Shown: piece after piece, positions 1 to 6,907 of the stretch
Position numbering within the stretch: position 1 is the stretch's first letter
Layout: the number at the start of each line of letters is the position of its first letter
NCBI GenBank assembly: GCA_024639035.1
Contig: JAHEJE010000094.1
Span: 1 to 9,531 of the forward strand
DNA length: 9,531 nucleotides
Source: Alphaproteobacteria bacterium
Lineage (GTDB): Bacteria; Pseudomonadota; Alphaproteobacteria; Rhizobiales; Aestuariivirgaceae
Reading direction: 5' to 3'
Notes under the pieces: generated by a model
Database searches by the model: none
Seen by the model: only the letters and a program-made list of their open reading frames with translations
What the model was told of the DNA's origin: nothing
Translations under genes and position numbers: made by a program

Positions 1-185
1 ATTTCGTGCACTCCTTTCATTTGCAGGCGCAAGAACCGTCAGACGTGATTGCAACGGCCGACTACGCCGGACCCATTACCGCCATGGTGGCCAGAGACAA
101 TATCGCCGGTACCCAGTTTCATCCCGAGAAAAGTCAAACGCTTGGTTTGAAGTTGATCGGCAACTTCCTGGGGTGGCGGCCATGA
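1..185 (+). CDS. hisH: Imidazole glycerol phosphate synthase, glutaminase subunit HisH (partial, C-terminal 61 codons including stop)
   Basis: The reading frame enters the window at base 3 and runs to TGA at 183-185, giving about 60 residues. It is the C-terminal end of a class I glutamine amidotransferase. The sequence FVHSFHL near the start and GTQFHPEKS further on are typical of HisH, and the His and Glu of FHPEKS are the second and third members of the Cys-His-Glu triad; the Cys lies upstream of the window. HisH hydrolyses glutamine and passes ammonia to HisF for formation of imidazole glycerol phosphate and AICAR in the cytoplasm. The stop overlaps the next ATG (hisA) as ATGA, which suggests translational coupling. 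The 5' part is missing only because the window begins here; nothing suggests a broken gene. Confidence 0.95.
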   Translation, partial: FVHSFHLQAQEPSDVIATADYAGPITAMVARDNIAGTQFHPEKSQTLGLKLIGNFLGWRP

Positions 186-928
186 TCCTATTTCCGGCGA
201 TTGATCTGAAGGACGGTGATTGCGTGCGTCTCAAGCTTGGCGACATGGATCAGGCAACCGTTTTCAATGAGGATCCCGCAGGCCAAGCTCGAGAATTCGC
301 CGACCAGGGGTTTGAGTGGCTTCACCTGGTCGACCTCAATGGCGCCTTCGAAGGCCGTTCCGTCAATGGCGATGCCGTCGATGCCATATTGGCTGCGGTG
401 GATCTTCCGGTTCAGCTCGGCGGCGGCATCAGGAACATGGAAATGATCGAAGCCTGGCTTGCCAAGGGCATCCGGCGGGTCATTCTCGGCACCATCGCGG
501 TGCGCGATCCGGAGTTGGTCAGGCGCGCCTGCAAGGCATTCCCTGGCTGCATCGCGGTCGGTATCGACGCCCGTGGCGGAGGGGTTGCTGTTGAAGGCTG
601 GGCCGAGACCTCGACCTTGCAGGCAACAGAGTTGGCCGCCCGGTTCGAGGACGCTGGAGTGGCCGCGATCATCTATACCGACATTGATCGCGACGGCGTG
701 CTGAAAGGTATCAATGTCGAGGCAACGCTGAATCTTGCGGCCAGCACCTCAATTCCGGTTATTGCCAGCGGCGGTCTCGCATCGATTGTCGATGTATCAC
801 GGCTCCTGCAACCTGATTGCGCCGCGCTCGAAGGTGTCATCTCTGGCCGCGCGCTCTATGACGGTCGCCTCGATGCCGCCGCTGCGCTTGAACTCATCCA
901 ACGCTCGAGAGGCACTGCACCATGCTGA
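182..928 (+). CDS. hisA: Phosphoribosylformimino-5-aminoimidazole carboxamide ribotide isomerase HisA
   Basis: A 248-residue (beta/alpha)8-barrel enzyme that opens the ribose of ProFAR to give PRFAR, the substrate of HisF/HisH. The N-terminus MILFPAIDLKDGD places the catalytic base at Asp8. The acid is Asp129 in GIDARGGG, and phosphate-binding loops are visible as LGGGIR (about 79-84) and ASGG (195-198); TDIDRDG (166-172) is also characteristic. Length matches the family (about 245). The frame also contains an in-frame GTG at 173, but ATG 182 is preferred: it makes the N-terminus fit the family exactly, gives an ATGA overlap with the hisH stop, and has a GGGGTGG purine stretch at 170-176. The 3' end overlaps hisF by 7 nt. 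Regulation would come from the upstream operon promoter, outside the window. Confidence 0.97.
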   Translation: MILFPAIDLKDGDCVRLKLGDMDQATVFNEDPAGQAREFADQGFEWLHLVDLNGAFEGRSVNGDAVDAILAAVDLPVQLGGGIRNMEMIEAWLAKGIRRVILGTIAVRDPELVRRACKAFPGCIAVGIDARGGGVAVEGWAETSTLQATELAARFEDAGVAAIIYTDIDRDGVLKGINVEATLNLAASTSIPVIASGGLASIVDVSRLLQPDCAALEGVISGRALYDGRLDAAAALELIQRSRGTAPC

Positions 929-1740
929 AGGCTCGCGTCATTCCGTGCCTCGATGTCAAGGACGGCCGGGTCGTAAAGGGAGTAAACTTTGTCGACCTGC
1001 GCGATGCCGGCGATCCAGTCGAAATCGCCAAGGCCTACGATGCGGCGGGTGCCGACGAATTGTGCTTTCTCGACATCACCGCCAGCCATGAGAACCGCGG
1101 CATCATTCTCGATGTTGTTCGTCACACAGCTGAACAGTGTTTCATGCCGTTGACGGTAGGCGGCGGTGTGCGCACCGTAGACGACATCAGACGGCTTCTG
1201 TTGGCCGGCGCCGACAAGGTGTCGATCAATACCGCGGCAGTCAAGGATCGCGAATTCGTAAGACAAGCGGCACGAAAGTTTGGCAGCCAGTGCATCGTAG
1301 TGGCAATCGATGCCAAAGGCGTATCGCAACCCGGAGAACAAAAACGATGGGAAATTTTTACCCATGGCGGCCGGGAACCGACGGGCATCGATGCGGTTGA
1401 GTTTGCCCGCCAGGTGGTTGCACTTGGAGCCGGTGAAATTCTGTTGACTTCGATGGATCGGGATGGAACCGGTGCCGGTTTCGACGTCGCTTTGACCCGC
1501 GCCGTAAGCGAAGCAGTGCCTGTGCCGGTCATCGCCAGCGGAGGCGTCGGAAATCTTGACCATATGGCCGAAGGTATCATTGCCGGAGGTGCAACCGCCG
1601 TGTTAGCGGCTTCGATATTCCATTTTGGAACATTCACGATTGGTCAGGCAAAGGCTCGCATGGCCGCGCTTGGCGTTCCGGTTCGCATGGATGCGGTTCA
1701 GCAGGAAGGGGAAGGCCATGGCCAGCGACAACCGGCTTGA
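922..1740 (+). CDS. hisF: Imidazole glycerol phosphate synthase, cyclase subunit HisF
   Basis: A 272-residue barrel enzyme, paralogous to HisA, that uses ammonia from HisH to cyclise PRFAR into imidazole glycerol phosphate and AICAR. The two catalytic aspartates are present at the standard positions: Asp11 in IPCLDVKDGRVVKG and Asp130 in VVAIDAK. Phosphate-binding segments are TVGGGVR (78-84) and IASGGVG (204-210). The start ATG has a GAGAGG ribosome-binding site at 907-912, nine bases upstream, and overlaps the end of hisA. The protein is somewhat longer than the usual 250-260 residues: about the last 16 residues (after VRM) are a Gln/Gly-rich tail whose DNA also carries the ribosome-binding site and start of hisE. 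That tail is probably a by-product of the overlap and not a functional domain, which is inference. Confidence 0.97.
   Translation: MLKARVIPCLDVKDGRVVKGVNFVDLRDAGDPVEIAKAYDAAGADELCFLDITASHENRGIILDVVRHTAEQCFMPLTVGGGVRTVDDIRRLLLAGADKVSINTAAVKDREFVRQAARKFGSQCIVVAIDAKGVSQPGEQKRWEIFTHGGREPTGIDAVEFARQVVALGAGEILLTSMDRDGTGAGFDVALTRAVSEAVPVPVIASGGVGNLDHMAEGIIAGGATAVLAASIFHFGTFTIGQAKARMAALGVPVRMDAVQQEGEGHGQRQPA
1704..1716 (+). promoter_or_regulatory. Strong ribosome-binding site for hisE inside the end of hisF
   Basis: The purine run AGGAAGGGGAAGG immediately precedes ATG 1718. It decides the hisE start, because the open frame extends upstream to 1625 inside hisF without comparable signals and the upstream residues do not resemble HisE. 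Confidence 0.7.
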
Positions 1741-2062
1741 GGTTCTTGCCAACCTCGCGGCGACGGTGGAAGCCCGTAAATCGGCCTCGGCCGATAGATC
1801 CTACACGGCTCGCCTATTGCGGGCAGGGGTCGAAAAATGCGCAAAGAAGTTTGGCGAAGAAGCATTTGAGGTTGCCTTGGCGGCGATGACCGATGATTCG
1901 GCTCACCTGACTGCCGAGGCGGCCGATGTCTTGTACCACCTGTTGGTCCTGCTGGCGTCGCGGGACATTGCGTTGGACGATGTGATGCGCGAACTCGAAC
2001 GGCGCACGGCAATGACCGGGTTTGAGGAAAAGGCATCGCGCAAGGGCGGCGCCGCCATGTAA
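1718..2062 (+). CDS. hisE: Phosphoribosyl-ATP pyrophosphatase HisE
   Basis: A 114-residue all-alpha enzyme of the MazG-like NTP pyrophosphatase superfamily that hydrolyses phosphoribosyl-ATP to phosphoribosyl-AMP and pyrophosphate, the second step of histidine synthesis. The metal-binding acidic motifs are visible as KFGEEAFEVALAA (about 44-56) and EAADVLYHLLVLL (67-79), with SYTARLL (28-34) in front, all typical of HisE. It is a stand-alone HisE, not the HisIE fusion of enterobacteria, as is usual in alphaproteobacteria. The start overlaps hisF by 23 nt, more than the usual 1-8 nt, but the Shine-Dalgarno sequence is strong and the N-terminus fits the family. The C-terminal KASRKGGAAM is low in complexity and probably unstructured. 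Confidence 0.95.
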   Translation: MASDNRLEVLANLAATVEARKSASADRSYTARLLRAGVEKCAKKFGEEAFEVALAAMTDDSAHLTAEAADVLYHLLVLLASRDIALDDVMRELERRTAMTGFEEKASRKGGAAM

Positions 2063-2084
2063 GCTTGTCCGGGAGCAGCACGCT

Positions 2085-3038
2085 ATGGATCAGCCAGTGA
2101 CAACCGAGTTGTCGCCGTACCGCAAGTTTACCCGCAACCAGTGGGCAGCCTTGCGTGCCGACACGCCGCTGACCCTCAGTGCTGAAGAACTTGAAGAATT
2201 GCGGGGCCTGAACGACAGGGTCAACATTGACGAAGTGGTGGCGATCTACCTGCCGTTGTCTCGCCTGCTCAATCTCTATGTTGCTGCACGCCAGGAATTG
2301 TTCAACGCCACCAGTCAGTTTCTCGGCGGCAATCATGTCAACGTGCCCTATGTCATCGGCATGGCAGGCAGTGTTGCGGTCGGCAAAAGCACCACGGCGC
2401 GTATCTTACGCTCGCTCCTGGCGCGCTGGCCGAACCACCCGCGTGTTGCATTGGTGCCGACCGATGGTTTCCTGCTGCCCAACGCCATTCTCGAGCGTGA
2501 TGGCCTGATGAACCGCAAGGGCTTTCCCGAAAGTTACGATCTGCCGCGCCTGTTGCGGTTCCTGTCAGACATCAAGGCCGGCAAGGAAAAAGTCTCAGCC
2601 CCGGTCTACTCGCACCTGGTCTATGACGTTGTTGAAGGCGAGGAGATCACCATCGAACGTCCCGACATCCTGATCGTCGAAGGTTTGAACGTACTGCAGA
2701 CCGGCCGCCCGCCGCGCGATGGCAAGGCCATTCCTTACGTTTCCGACTACTTTGATTTTTCAATCTACATTGATGCCGATGTAGATGTGCTGCGCACCTG
2801 GTATGTCGACCGCTTCTTCTCGTTGCGCGAAACCGCCTTCCAGGACCCGCGCTCCTACTTCCACCGCTACGCAAGTCTCACCGATGGGGAAACCCGTCAG
2901 ACGTCCAACCGCATCTGGGACGACATCAACCTGGCCAACTTGCGAGAAAACGTCCTGCCAACCCGTCAGCGCGCCGACCTAATCCTGCACAAGACAAGAG
3001 ATCACATGATCAACGCGGTCGATCTGCGCAAGATCTGA
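2085..3038 (+). CDS. coaA: Type I pantothenate kinase CoaA
   Basis: A 317-residue P-loop kinase that phosphorylates pantothenate with ATP, the committed step of CoA synthesis, normally inhibited by CoA. The Walker A loop GSVAVGKS lies at residues 95-102. Positions match E. coli CoaA numbering closely: Asp127 in PTDGF (catalytic), His177 in YSHL (involved in nucleotide/CoA binding), Trp239-Tyr240, Arg243 and Asn282. The length equals the E. coli enzyme (316). The frame continues upstream to ATG 2022 inside hisE, but ATG 2085 is chosen because GGGAG at 2071-2075 sits nine bases before it and the protein then has family length. The gene begins 22 nt after the hisE stop, so it is probably co-transcribed with the his genes, an arrangement also familiar from rhizobia. 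Confidence 0.96.
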   Translation: MDQPVTTELSPYRKFTRNQWAALRADTPLTLSAEELEELRGLNDRVNIDEVVAIYLPLSRLLNLYVAARQELFNATSQFLGGNHVNVPYVIGMAGSVAVGKSTTARILRSLLARWPNHPRVALVPTDGFLLPNAILERDGLMNRKGFPESYDLPRLLRFLSDIKAGKEKVSAPVYSHLVYDVVEGEEITIERPDILIVEGLNVLQTGRPPRDGKAIPYVSDYFDFSIYIDADVDVLRTWYVDRFFSLRETAFQDPRSYFHRYASLTDGETRQTSNRIWDDINLANLRENVLPTRQRADLILHKTRDHMINAVDLRKI

Positions 3039-3081
3039 CGCCGGTCGCGCAGGCACCGTTTACCGTTTTTTGCTTATCTGG

Positions 3082-3110
3082 CTTGACTTTACGGGGCGCC
3101 TGGCCCATAT
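3082..3110 (+). promoter_or_regulatory. Candidate sigma-70-type promoter for the helicase transcript
   Basis: CTTGAC (3082-3087) and CCATAT (3105-3110) are separated by 17 bp. They match the rhizobial/alphaproteobacterial housekeeping consensus CTTGAC-N17-CTATAT in all six -35 positions and five of six -10 positions. A start near 3117 would give a leader of about 180 nt before the helicase GTG. I saw no better promoter between here and 3297. This is a sequence match only; activity is inferred. Confidence 0.5.
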
Positions 3111-3141
3111 GCACCTCAGAATTTCTCGCAATCGCGCGATT

Positions 3142-3169
3142 CACCCGGGGTTCCCGGGTGTTATTGTTT
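3142..3169 (+). terminator. Terminator-like hairpin in the coaA-helicase gap
   Basis: CACCCGGG (3142-3149) and CCCGGGTG (3153-3160) form a perfect 8-bp GC-rich stem with a GTT loop. It is followed by TTATTGTTT, a moderately T-rich tract. It could end the his-coaA transcript 104 nt after the coaA stop. It also lies downstream of the candidate promoter at 3082-3110, so it could instead act as an attenuator in the helicase leader or end a short RNA of about 50 nt. The T tract is interrupted, so termination efficiency is uncertain. Confidence 0.5.
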
Positions 3170-3196
3170 CGAGACTTTTTCATCAAAAAACCGTTC

Positions 3197-3216
3197 GGTC
3201 CAGGTGCGCGTGGACC
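3197..3216 (+). other. Second hairpin in the helicase leader
   Basis: GGTCCA (3197-3202) and TGGACC (3211-3216) can pair around an 8-nt loop. No T tract follows, so this is not a terminator. A weaker 5-bp stem, GCATG/CATGC, lies at 3244-3260. Together with the 3142-3160 stem these could structure the long leader. In a GC-rich sequence stems of this size can occur by chance. Confidence 0.3.
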
Positions 3217-3282
3217 AAGACGATGCGGCTCGCGGCCGTTGGCGCATGTGCTTTGCATGCCCACGTTCCCGCGTGCCGTCAT

Positions 3283-3287
3283 AAGGA
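3283..3287 (+). promoter_or_regulatory. Ribosome-binding site that selects the GTG start of the helicase
   Basis: AAGGA ends nine bases before GTG 3297 but only three bases before the alternative TTG 3291. The spacing favours GTG 3297 as the initiation codon. Confidence 0.6.
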
Positions 3288-3296
3288 TATTTGTAC

Positions 3297-4544
3297 GTGA
3301 CAGTTTCTGATTTCTCCGGCTTTGGCTTTTGCCGCCGGATCCTTCGTGCGCTTGAAGACGAGCGCTATCATACTCCGACCCCGGTTCAGGCCCGGGCCAT
3401 TCCGTATCTGCTGGATGGTGAGGACCTGCTTGGCCTGGCCCAGACCGGCACCGGCAAGACGGCGGCTTTTACCCTGCCGCTGATCGAAAATCTCATCAGC
3501 CATGGCGGCAAGCCATCACCCAACGCCATGCGCGCCCTCATCCTGGTGCCGACCCGCGAGCTCGCCCTGCAGGTCGCCGACAGCATCAAGACCTATGGCC
3601 GCCATGTCAGATTGCGCCACACGGTAATCATGGGCGGCGTTTCCCAGCGCGCCCAGGTCAATGCCATGCGCCGCGGCACCGATATTCTCATTGCTACCAC
3701 CGGGCGTCTGCTCGATCTGGTCAACCAGGGCCACGTCCGGCTCGATACTTGCGAGTATCTGGTGCTCGACGAAGCCGACCGGATGCTCGACATGGGCTTC
3801 ATCCGCGATGTCCGCAAGATCGTTGCCATGTTGCCGCGTGAACGTCAGACGGCTCTGTTCTCGGCCACCATGCCCAAGGAAATCGGCCAGTTGGCCAGCG
3901 AAGTCCTCGATCAGCCGCGGCGGGTCGAGGTTGCTTCCAAGACGGTGGCCGTAGATCGCATCGACCAGTGTGTGCATCACCTTGATACCGCCCAAAAGCG
4001 CGAGCGCCTGGTCGAGTTGCTGGCGCCGGAAGACGTCTCGCGGGTGATCGTCTTCACCCGCACCAAGCGTGGCGCCGACAATGTCGCCAAGCGGCTGAAC
4101 CGGGAGGGCATCAACGTCGACGCCATTCACGGCAACAAATCGCAGAATGCCCGCCAGCGTGCATTGCAGGGGTTTCGTTCCGGCAGCATCCGGGTGCTGG
4201 TGGCGACCGACATTGCCGCGCGCGGTATCGATGTCGATGGTATCAGCCACGTGATCAATTTCGAATTGCCGCACGAGCCGGAAAGCTATGTTCACCGCAT
4301 CGGTCGTACAGCCCGCGCCGGTGCCGACGGCATCGCGATTTCCTTTTGCGATGCCAGCGAGCGCTCGCAGTTGCGCGCCATCGAACGGCTGATCAAACAT
4401 CCCTTGCGGGTTGTCGGCGATGGCCCGGTTGGCGACGAACGCCCACGCCCGGCCAACAACCAGCGGCGCGGCGGCCCGAAGCGGCATTCACCCCGCCCGG
4501 CCAAACGCCGCCGCACCAGGCGCCCTGGTAGACAGGCAGCCTGA
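3297..4544 (+). CDS. DEAD-box ATP-dependent RNA helicase, RhlE-like
   Basis: A 415-residue cytoplasmic RNA helicase that uses ATP to unwind short RNA duplexes, acting in ribosome assembly or RNA decay. All core motifs are readable: Q motif PTPVQ (27-31), motif I AQTGTGKT (48-55), Ia PTRELA (85-90), Ib TTGR (134-137), DEAD (158-161), SAT (189-191), IV VIVFTRTK (250-257), V ATDIAARGIDV (303-313), VI HRIGRTARAG (333-342). Motif Ib is usually TPGR, so the Pro-to-Thr change is unusual. After about residue 370 the protein ends in a basic Arg/Lys/Pro-rich tail, probably for nonspecific RNA binding. GTG 3297 is chosen over TTG 3291 on ribosome-binding-site spacing. The gene has its own candidate promoter and a long leader and faces pnp. 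Subfamily (RhlE) is judged from the overall sequence and is less certain than the DEAD-box call. Confidence 0.95.
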   Translation: MTVSDFSGFGFCRRILRALEDERYHTPTPVQARAIPYLLDGEDLLGLAQTGTGKTAAFTLPLIENLISHGGKPSPNAMRALILVPTRELALQVADSIKTYGRHVRLRHTVIMGGVSQRAQVNAMRRGTDILIATTGRLLDLVNQGHVRLDTCEYLVLDEADRMLDMGFIRDVRKIVAMLPRERQTALFSATMPKEIGQLASEVLDQPRRVEVASKTVAVDRIDQCVHHLDTAQKRERLVELLAPEDVSRVIVFTRTKRGADNVAKRLNREGINVDAIHGNKSQNARQRALQGFRSGSIRVLVATDIAARGIDVDGISHVINFELPHEPESYVHRIGRTARAGADGIAISFCDASERSQLRAIERLIKHPLRVVGDGPVGDERPRPANNQRRGGPKRHSPRPAKRRRTRRPGRQAA

Positions 4545-4550
4545 CACAAC

Positions 4551-4582
4551 AAAAAACGCGCCAAACTGGCGCGTTTCTTTTT
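4551..4582. terminator. Bidirectional intrinsic terminator between the helicase and pnp
   Basis: AAACGCGCCA (4554-4563) and TGGCGCGTTT (4567-4576) form a perfect 10-bp stem with an AAC loop. On the plus strand it is followed by CTTTTT; on the minus strand the A run at 4551-4556 reads as a T tract. It lies 9 nt after the helicase stop and 33 nt beyond the pnp stop, so it can end both convergent transcripts. Confidence 0.88.
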
Positions 4583-4609
4583 GTCGCAAAAGCTGCGGCG
4601 TAGCGCTGG

Positions 4610-6748
4610 CTACTCCTCGTCAGCCTCTTCCTTCTTCTCCGGCTTGATCTCTTCGCCGGTTTCCTGATCGACCACTTTCATCGACAGGCGCACCTTGCCA
4701 CGATTGTCGAAGCCGACCAGTTTGACTTTCACCTCATCGCCTTCCTTGACGATGTCGGTCACCTTGCCAACGCGCTGTGGCGCCAGTTCGGAGATGTGCA
4801 CAAGGCCGTCCTTGGGGCCGAAGAAATTGACGAAGGCGCCGAAGTCGACAACCTTGACGACCTTGCCGTCGTAAATCACGCCAACTTCCGGCTCGGCGAC
4901 GATGGAGTTGATCCACTTCAGCGCCGCATCGATCGCATCGCCTGAAGAAGACGCCACCTTGATGGTGCCGTCATCGGAGATATCGACCTTGGCGCCGGTC
5001 TTCTCGACGATCTCGCGGATCACCTTGCCGCCCGAACCGATCACTTCGCGGATCTTGTCGACCGGAATGCTCATCGTCTCGATGCGTGGCGCATATTCGC
5101 CAAGGCCGGGACGCGATTCGGTCAGCGCTTCGGACATTTTGCCGAGGATATGCAACCGGCCGTCTTTCGCCTGGAACAGCGCGGTGCGCATGATCTCTTC
5201 GGTGATCCCGGTGATCTTGATGTCCATCTGCAAAGAGGTGATGCCCTCTTCGGTGCCGGCCACCTTGAAGTCCATGTCGCCGAGATGATCTTCGTCACCG
5301 AGGATGTCCGACAGAACGGCGAACTTCTCGCCTTCCAGGATCAGCCCCATGGCGATACCGGCCACCGGCTGGCGCAAAGGCACACCGGCATCCATCAGCG
5401 ATAGCGAGGTGCCGCACACCGTGGCCATCGACGATGAACCGTTCGATTCGGTGATCTCGGACACCACGCGGATGGTGTAGGGGAACTGATCGCTGCCCGG
5501 CATCATCGGGTGCATGGCCCGCCAGGCCAGCTTGCCGTGGCCAACTTCGCGCCGGCCGGTAAAGCCGACGCGGCCCGTCTCGCCGACAGAGAACGGCGGG
5601 AAGTTGTAATGCAGCATGAAATTCTGCTTGTAGGTGCCCTCCAGCGCATCGATGAACTGCTCGTCGTCACCGGTGCCCAGTGTGGTCACCACCAACGCCT
5701 GGGTTTCACCGCGGGTGAACAGAGCCGAGCCGTGCGTGCGGGGCAGAACGCCGACTTCGCACTTGATTTGACGCACATCGGCAAGACCGCGTCCGTCGAT
5801 ACGTGATCCGGTATCGAGAATGCTGCCGCGCACGATGTCCTTTTCGACGGACTTGAACGCGCCGCCGACTTTCTGCGCATCGGCTGGTTCGTCCTGATCA
5901 TCGCCGCACAAAGCCGCAACGGCCTTGTCTTTCGCTGTGGCGATGGCTTCGACGCGCTCTTCCTTGGTGGCGATGCCGTAGGCTGTCACCAGATCGTCGC
6001 GAACCAGACCGCCGACTTTTTCCTCAAGCTCGGAATTGTCTTCTGCAACATGCTCGCGCGGCTCACGCGCCGCGCGCTCGGCCAGGCGGATGATCGCATC
6101 GATCACCGGCTGGAAGCCCTCATGGCCATGCATCACCGCACCGAGCATATCGTCTTCCGACAGTTCCTTGGCTTCGGATTCAACCATCAGAACCGCATCT
6201 GTGGTTCCGGCAACGACCAGGTCGAGATCGGTCTCTTCCATCTGCTCCAGGGTCGGGTTGAGCACGTAGGCACCGTCGATCATGCCGACGCGGGCTGCGC
6301 CGATCGGGCCCATGAACGGTACTCCCGACAGCGTCAGTGCTGCAGAGGTTGCAACCAGAGCAACGATATCCGGATCGTTTTCCAGGTCATGCGACAAAAC
6401 GTTGATGATCACCTGGGTCTCGCATTTGAAGCCCTTGGCGAACAACGGCCGGATCGGCCGGTCGATCAGCCGGCAGACCAGCGTTTCCTTTTCGCCGGGA
6501 CGGCCTTCGCGCTTGAAAAAACCGCCGGGTATCTTGCCGGCGGCATAGGTCTTTTCCTGATAGTTCACGGTCAGCGGGAAGAAATCCAATCCCGGTTTCG
6601 GGCTGCGGTCGGCCACGACCGTGGCAATGACAGTGGTCTCGCCATACGTGGCGAGCACGGCGCCGTCGGCCTGGCGTGCCATGCGGCCGGTTTCAAGCCG
6701 CAATGGCTTGCCGGCCCATTCGAATTCCTCGACATGAATGTCAAACAT
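4610..6748 (-). CDS. pnp: Polyribonucleotide nucleotidyltransferase (polynucleotide phosphorylase, PNPase)
   Basis: A 712-residue 3'-to-5' phosphorolytic exoribonuclease, active as a trimer in RNA decay. The order is: first RNase PH-like core (about 10-145), helical domain (about 240-305), second core (about 320-545), KH domain with the GSGG loop (571-574) and S1 domain (about 622-692). Catalytic residues are present in GDEDHLGDMDFKVAG, corresponding to E. coli Asp486, Asp492 and Lys494; GRREVGHGKLAWR (about 398-410) is the phosphate/RNA site. It ends in a short Lys/Glu tail. Two adjacent ATGs exist at 6749-6751 and 6746-6748. The second is preferred because AAAGGA lies six bases from it but only three from the first, and MFDIH matches relatives. 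The gene follows rpsO and converges on the helicase. Autoregulation through the leader is known in E. coli but not shown here. Confidence 0.97.
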   Translation of the reverse strand: MFDIHVEEFEWAGKPLRLETGRMARQADGAVLATYGETTVIATVVADRSPKPGLDFFPLTVNYQEKTYAAGKIPGGFFKREGRPGEKETLVCRLIDRPIRPLFAKGFKCETQVIINVLSHDLENDPDIVALVATSAALTLSGVPFMGPIGAARVGMIDGAYVLNPTLEQMEETDLDLVVAGTTDAVLMVESEAKELSEDDMLGAVMHGHEGFQPVIDAIIRLAERAAREPREHVAEDNSELEEKVGGLVRDDLVTAYGIATKEERVEAIATAKDKAVAALCGDDQDEPADAQKVGGAFKSVEKDIVRGSILDTGSRIDGRGLADVRQIKCEVGVLPRTHGSALFTRGETQALVVTTLGTGDDEQFIDALEGTYKQNFMLHYNFPPFSVGETGRVGFTGRREVGHGKLAWRAMHPMMPGSDQFPYTIRVVSEITESNGSSSMATVCGTSLSLMDAGVPLRQPVAGIAMGLILEGEKFAVLSDILGDEDHLGDMDFKVAGTEEGITSLQMDIKITGITEEIMRTALFQAKDGRLHILGKMSEALTESRPGLGEYAPRIETMSIPVDKIREVIGSGGKVIREIVEKTGAKVDISDDGTIKVASSSGDAIDAALKWINSIVAEPEVGVIYDGKVVKVVDFGAFVNFFGPKDGLVHISELAPQRVGKVTDIVKEGDEVKVKLVGFDNRGKVRLSMKVVDQETGEEIKPEKKEEADEE

Positions 6749-6863
6749 CATATTTCCTTTATCTGTCCTTCGCCGCGTACACAGATTTCGATTCGTTCTT
6801 GCGGCACCCCGTCATGGACTGAACTGCGATCCGGCCCCATTGCCTGATCGCCTGAAAGGGGTT

Positions 6864-6895
6864 GCGGGCGGCCCGGCATTTGCCAGACCGCCCGC
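6864..6895 (-). other. rpsO-pnp intergenic stem-loop (candidate processing or attenuation site)
   Basis: GCGGGCGG (6864-6871) and CCGCCCGC (6888-6895) form a perfect 8-bp outer stem, with a nested GGCA/TGCC stem (6875-6884) across a small internal loop. In the direction of transcription it begins 12 nt after the rpsO stop and is followed by CAACCCCTTTC, without a real T run, so it is a poor intrinsic terminator. E. coli has a terminator/attenuator and RNase III-cleaved stem in this interval; a similar RNA-processing or mRNA 3'-end-protecting role is inferred. The remaining roughly 110 nt up to pnp show no clear promoter. Confidence 0.55.
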
Positions 6896-6907
6896 GCATT
6901 ATTGCGA

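Noticed and set aside
856..1563. 235-codon open frame on the minus strand opposite hisA/hisF
   Set aside because: It crosses the junction of two genuine enzymes with intact catalytic residues; there is no independent support for it.
3024..3071. Second possible coaA terminator: CTGCGC/GCGCAG stem followed later by a T6 run
   Set aside because: The stem starts inside coaA, has a 17-nt loop, and its T run lies about 14 nt beyond the stem, so it does not have terminator geometry. The tandem ACCGTTT at 3055-3068 is only two copies of 7 bp.
3010..3282. Possible small proteins in the coaA-helicase gap: a 90-codon minus-strand frame, and a plus-strand frame with ATG at 3109
   Set aside because: Neither has a plausible ribosome-binding site or recognisable sequence; the plus-strand frame runs into the helicase start and both overlap the inverted repeats.
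3516..4487. 323-codon open frame on the minus strand opposite the helicase
   Set aside because: It lies wholly antisense to a clearly conserved DEAD-box gene; its translation resembles no family I know and long antisense frames are common in GC-rich genes.
6050..6847. 265-codon open frame on the plus strand opposite pnp
   Set aside because: It is antisense to the N-terminal part of a complete pnp, has no ribosome-binding site that I can see, and has a composition typical of shadow frames.
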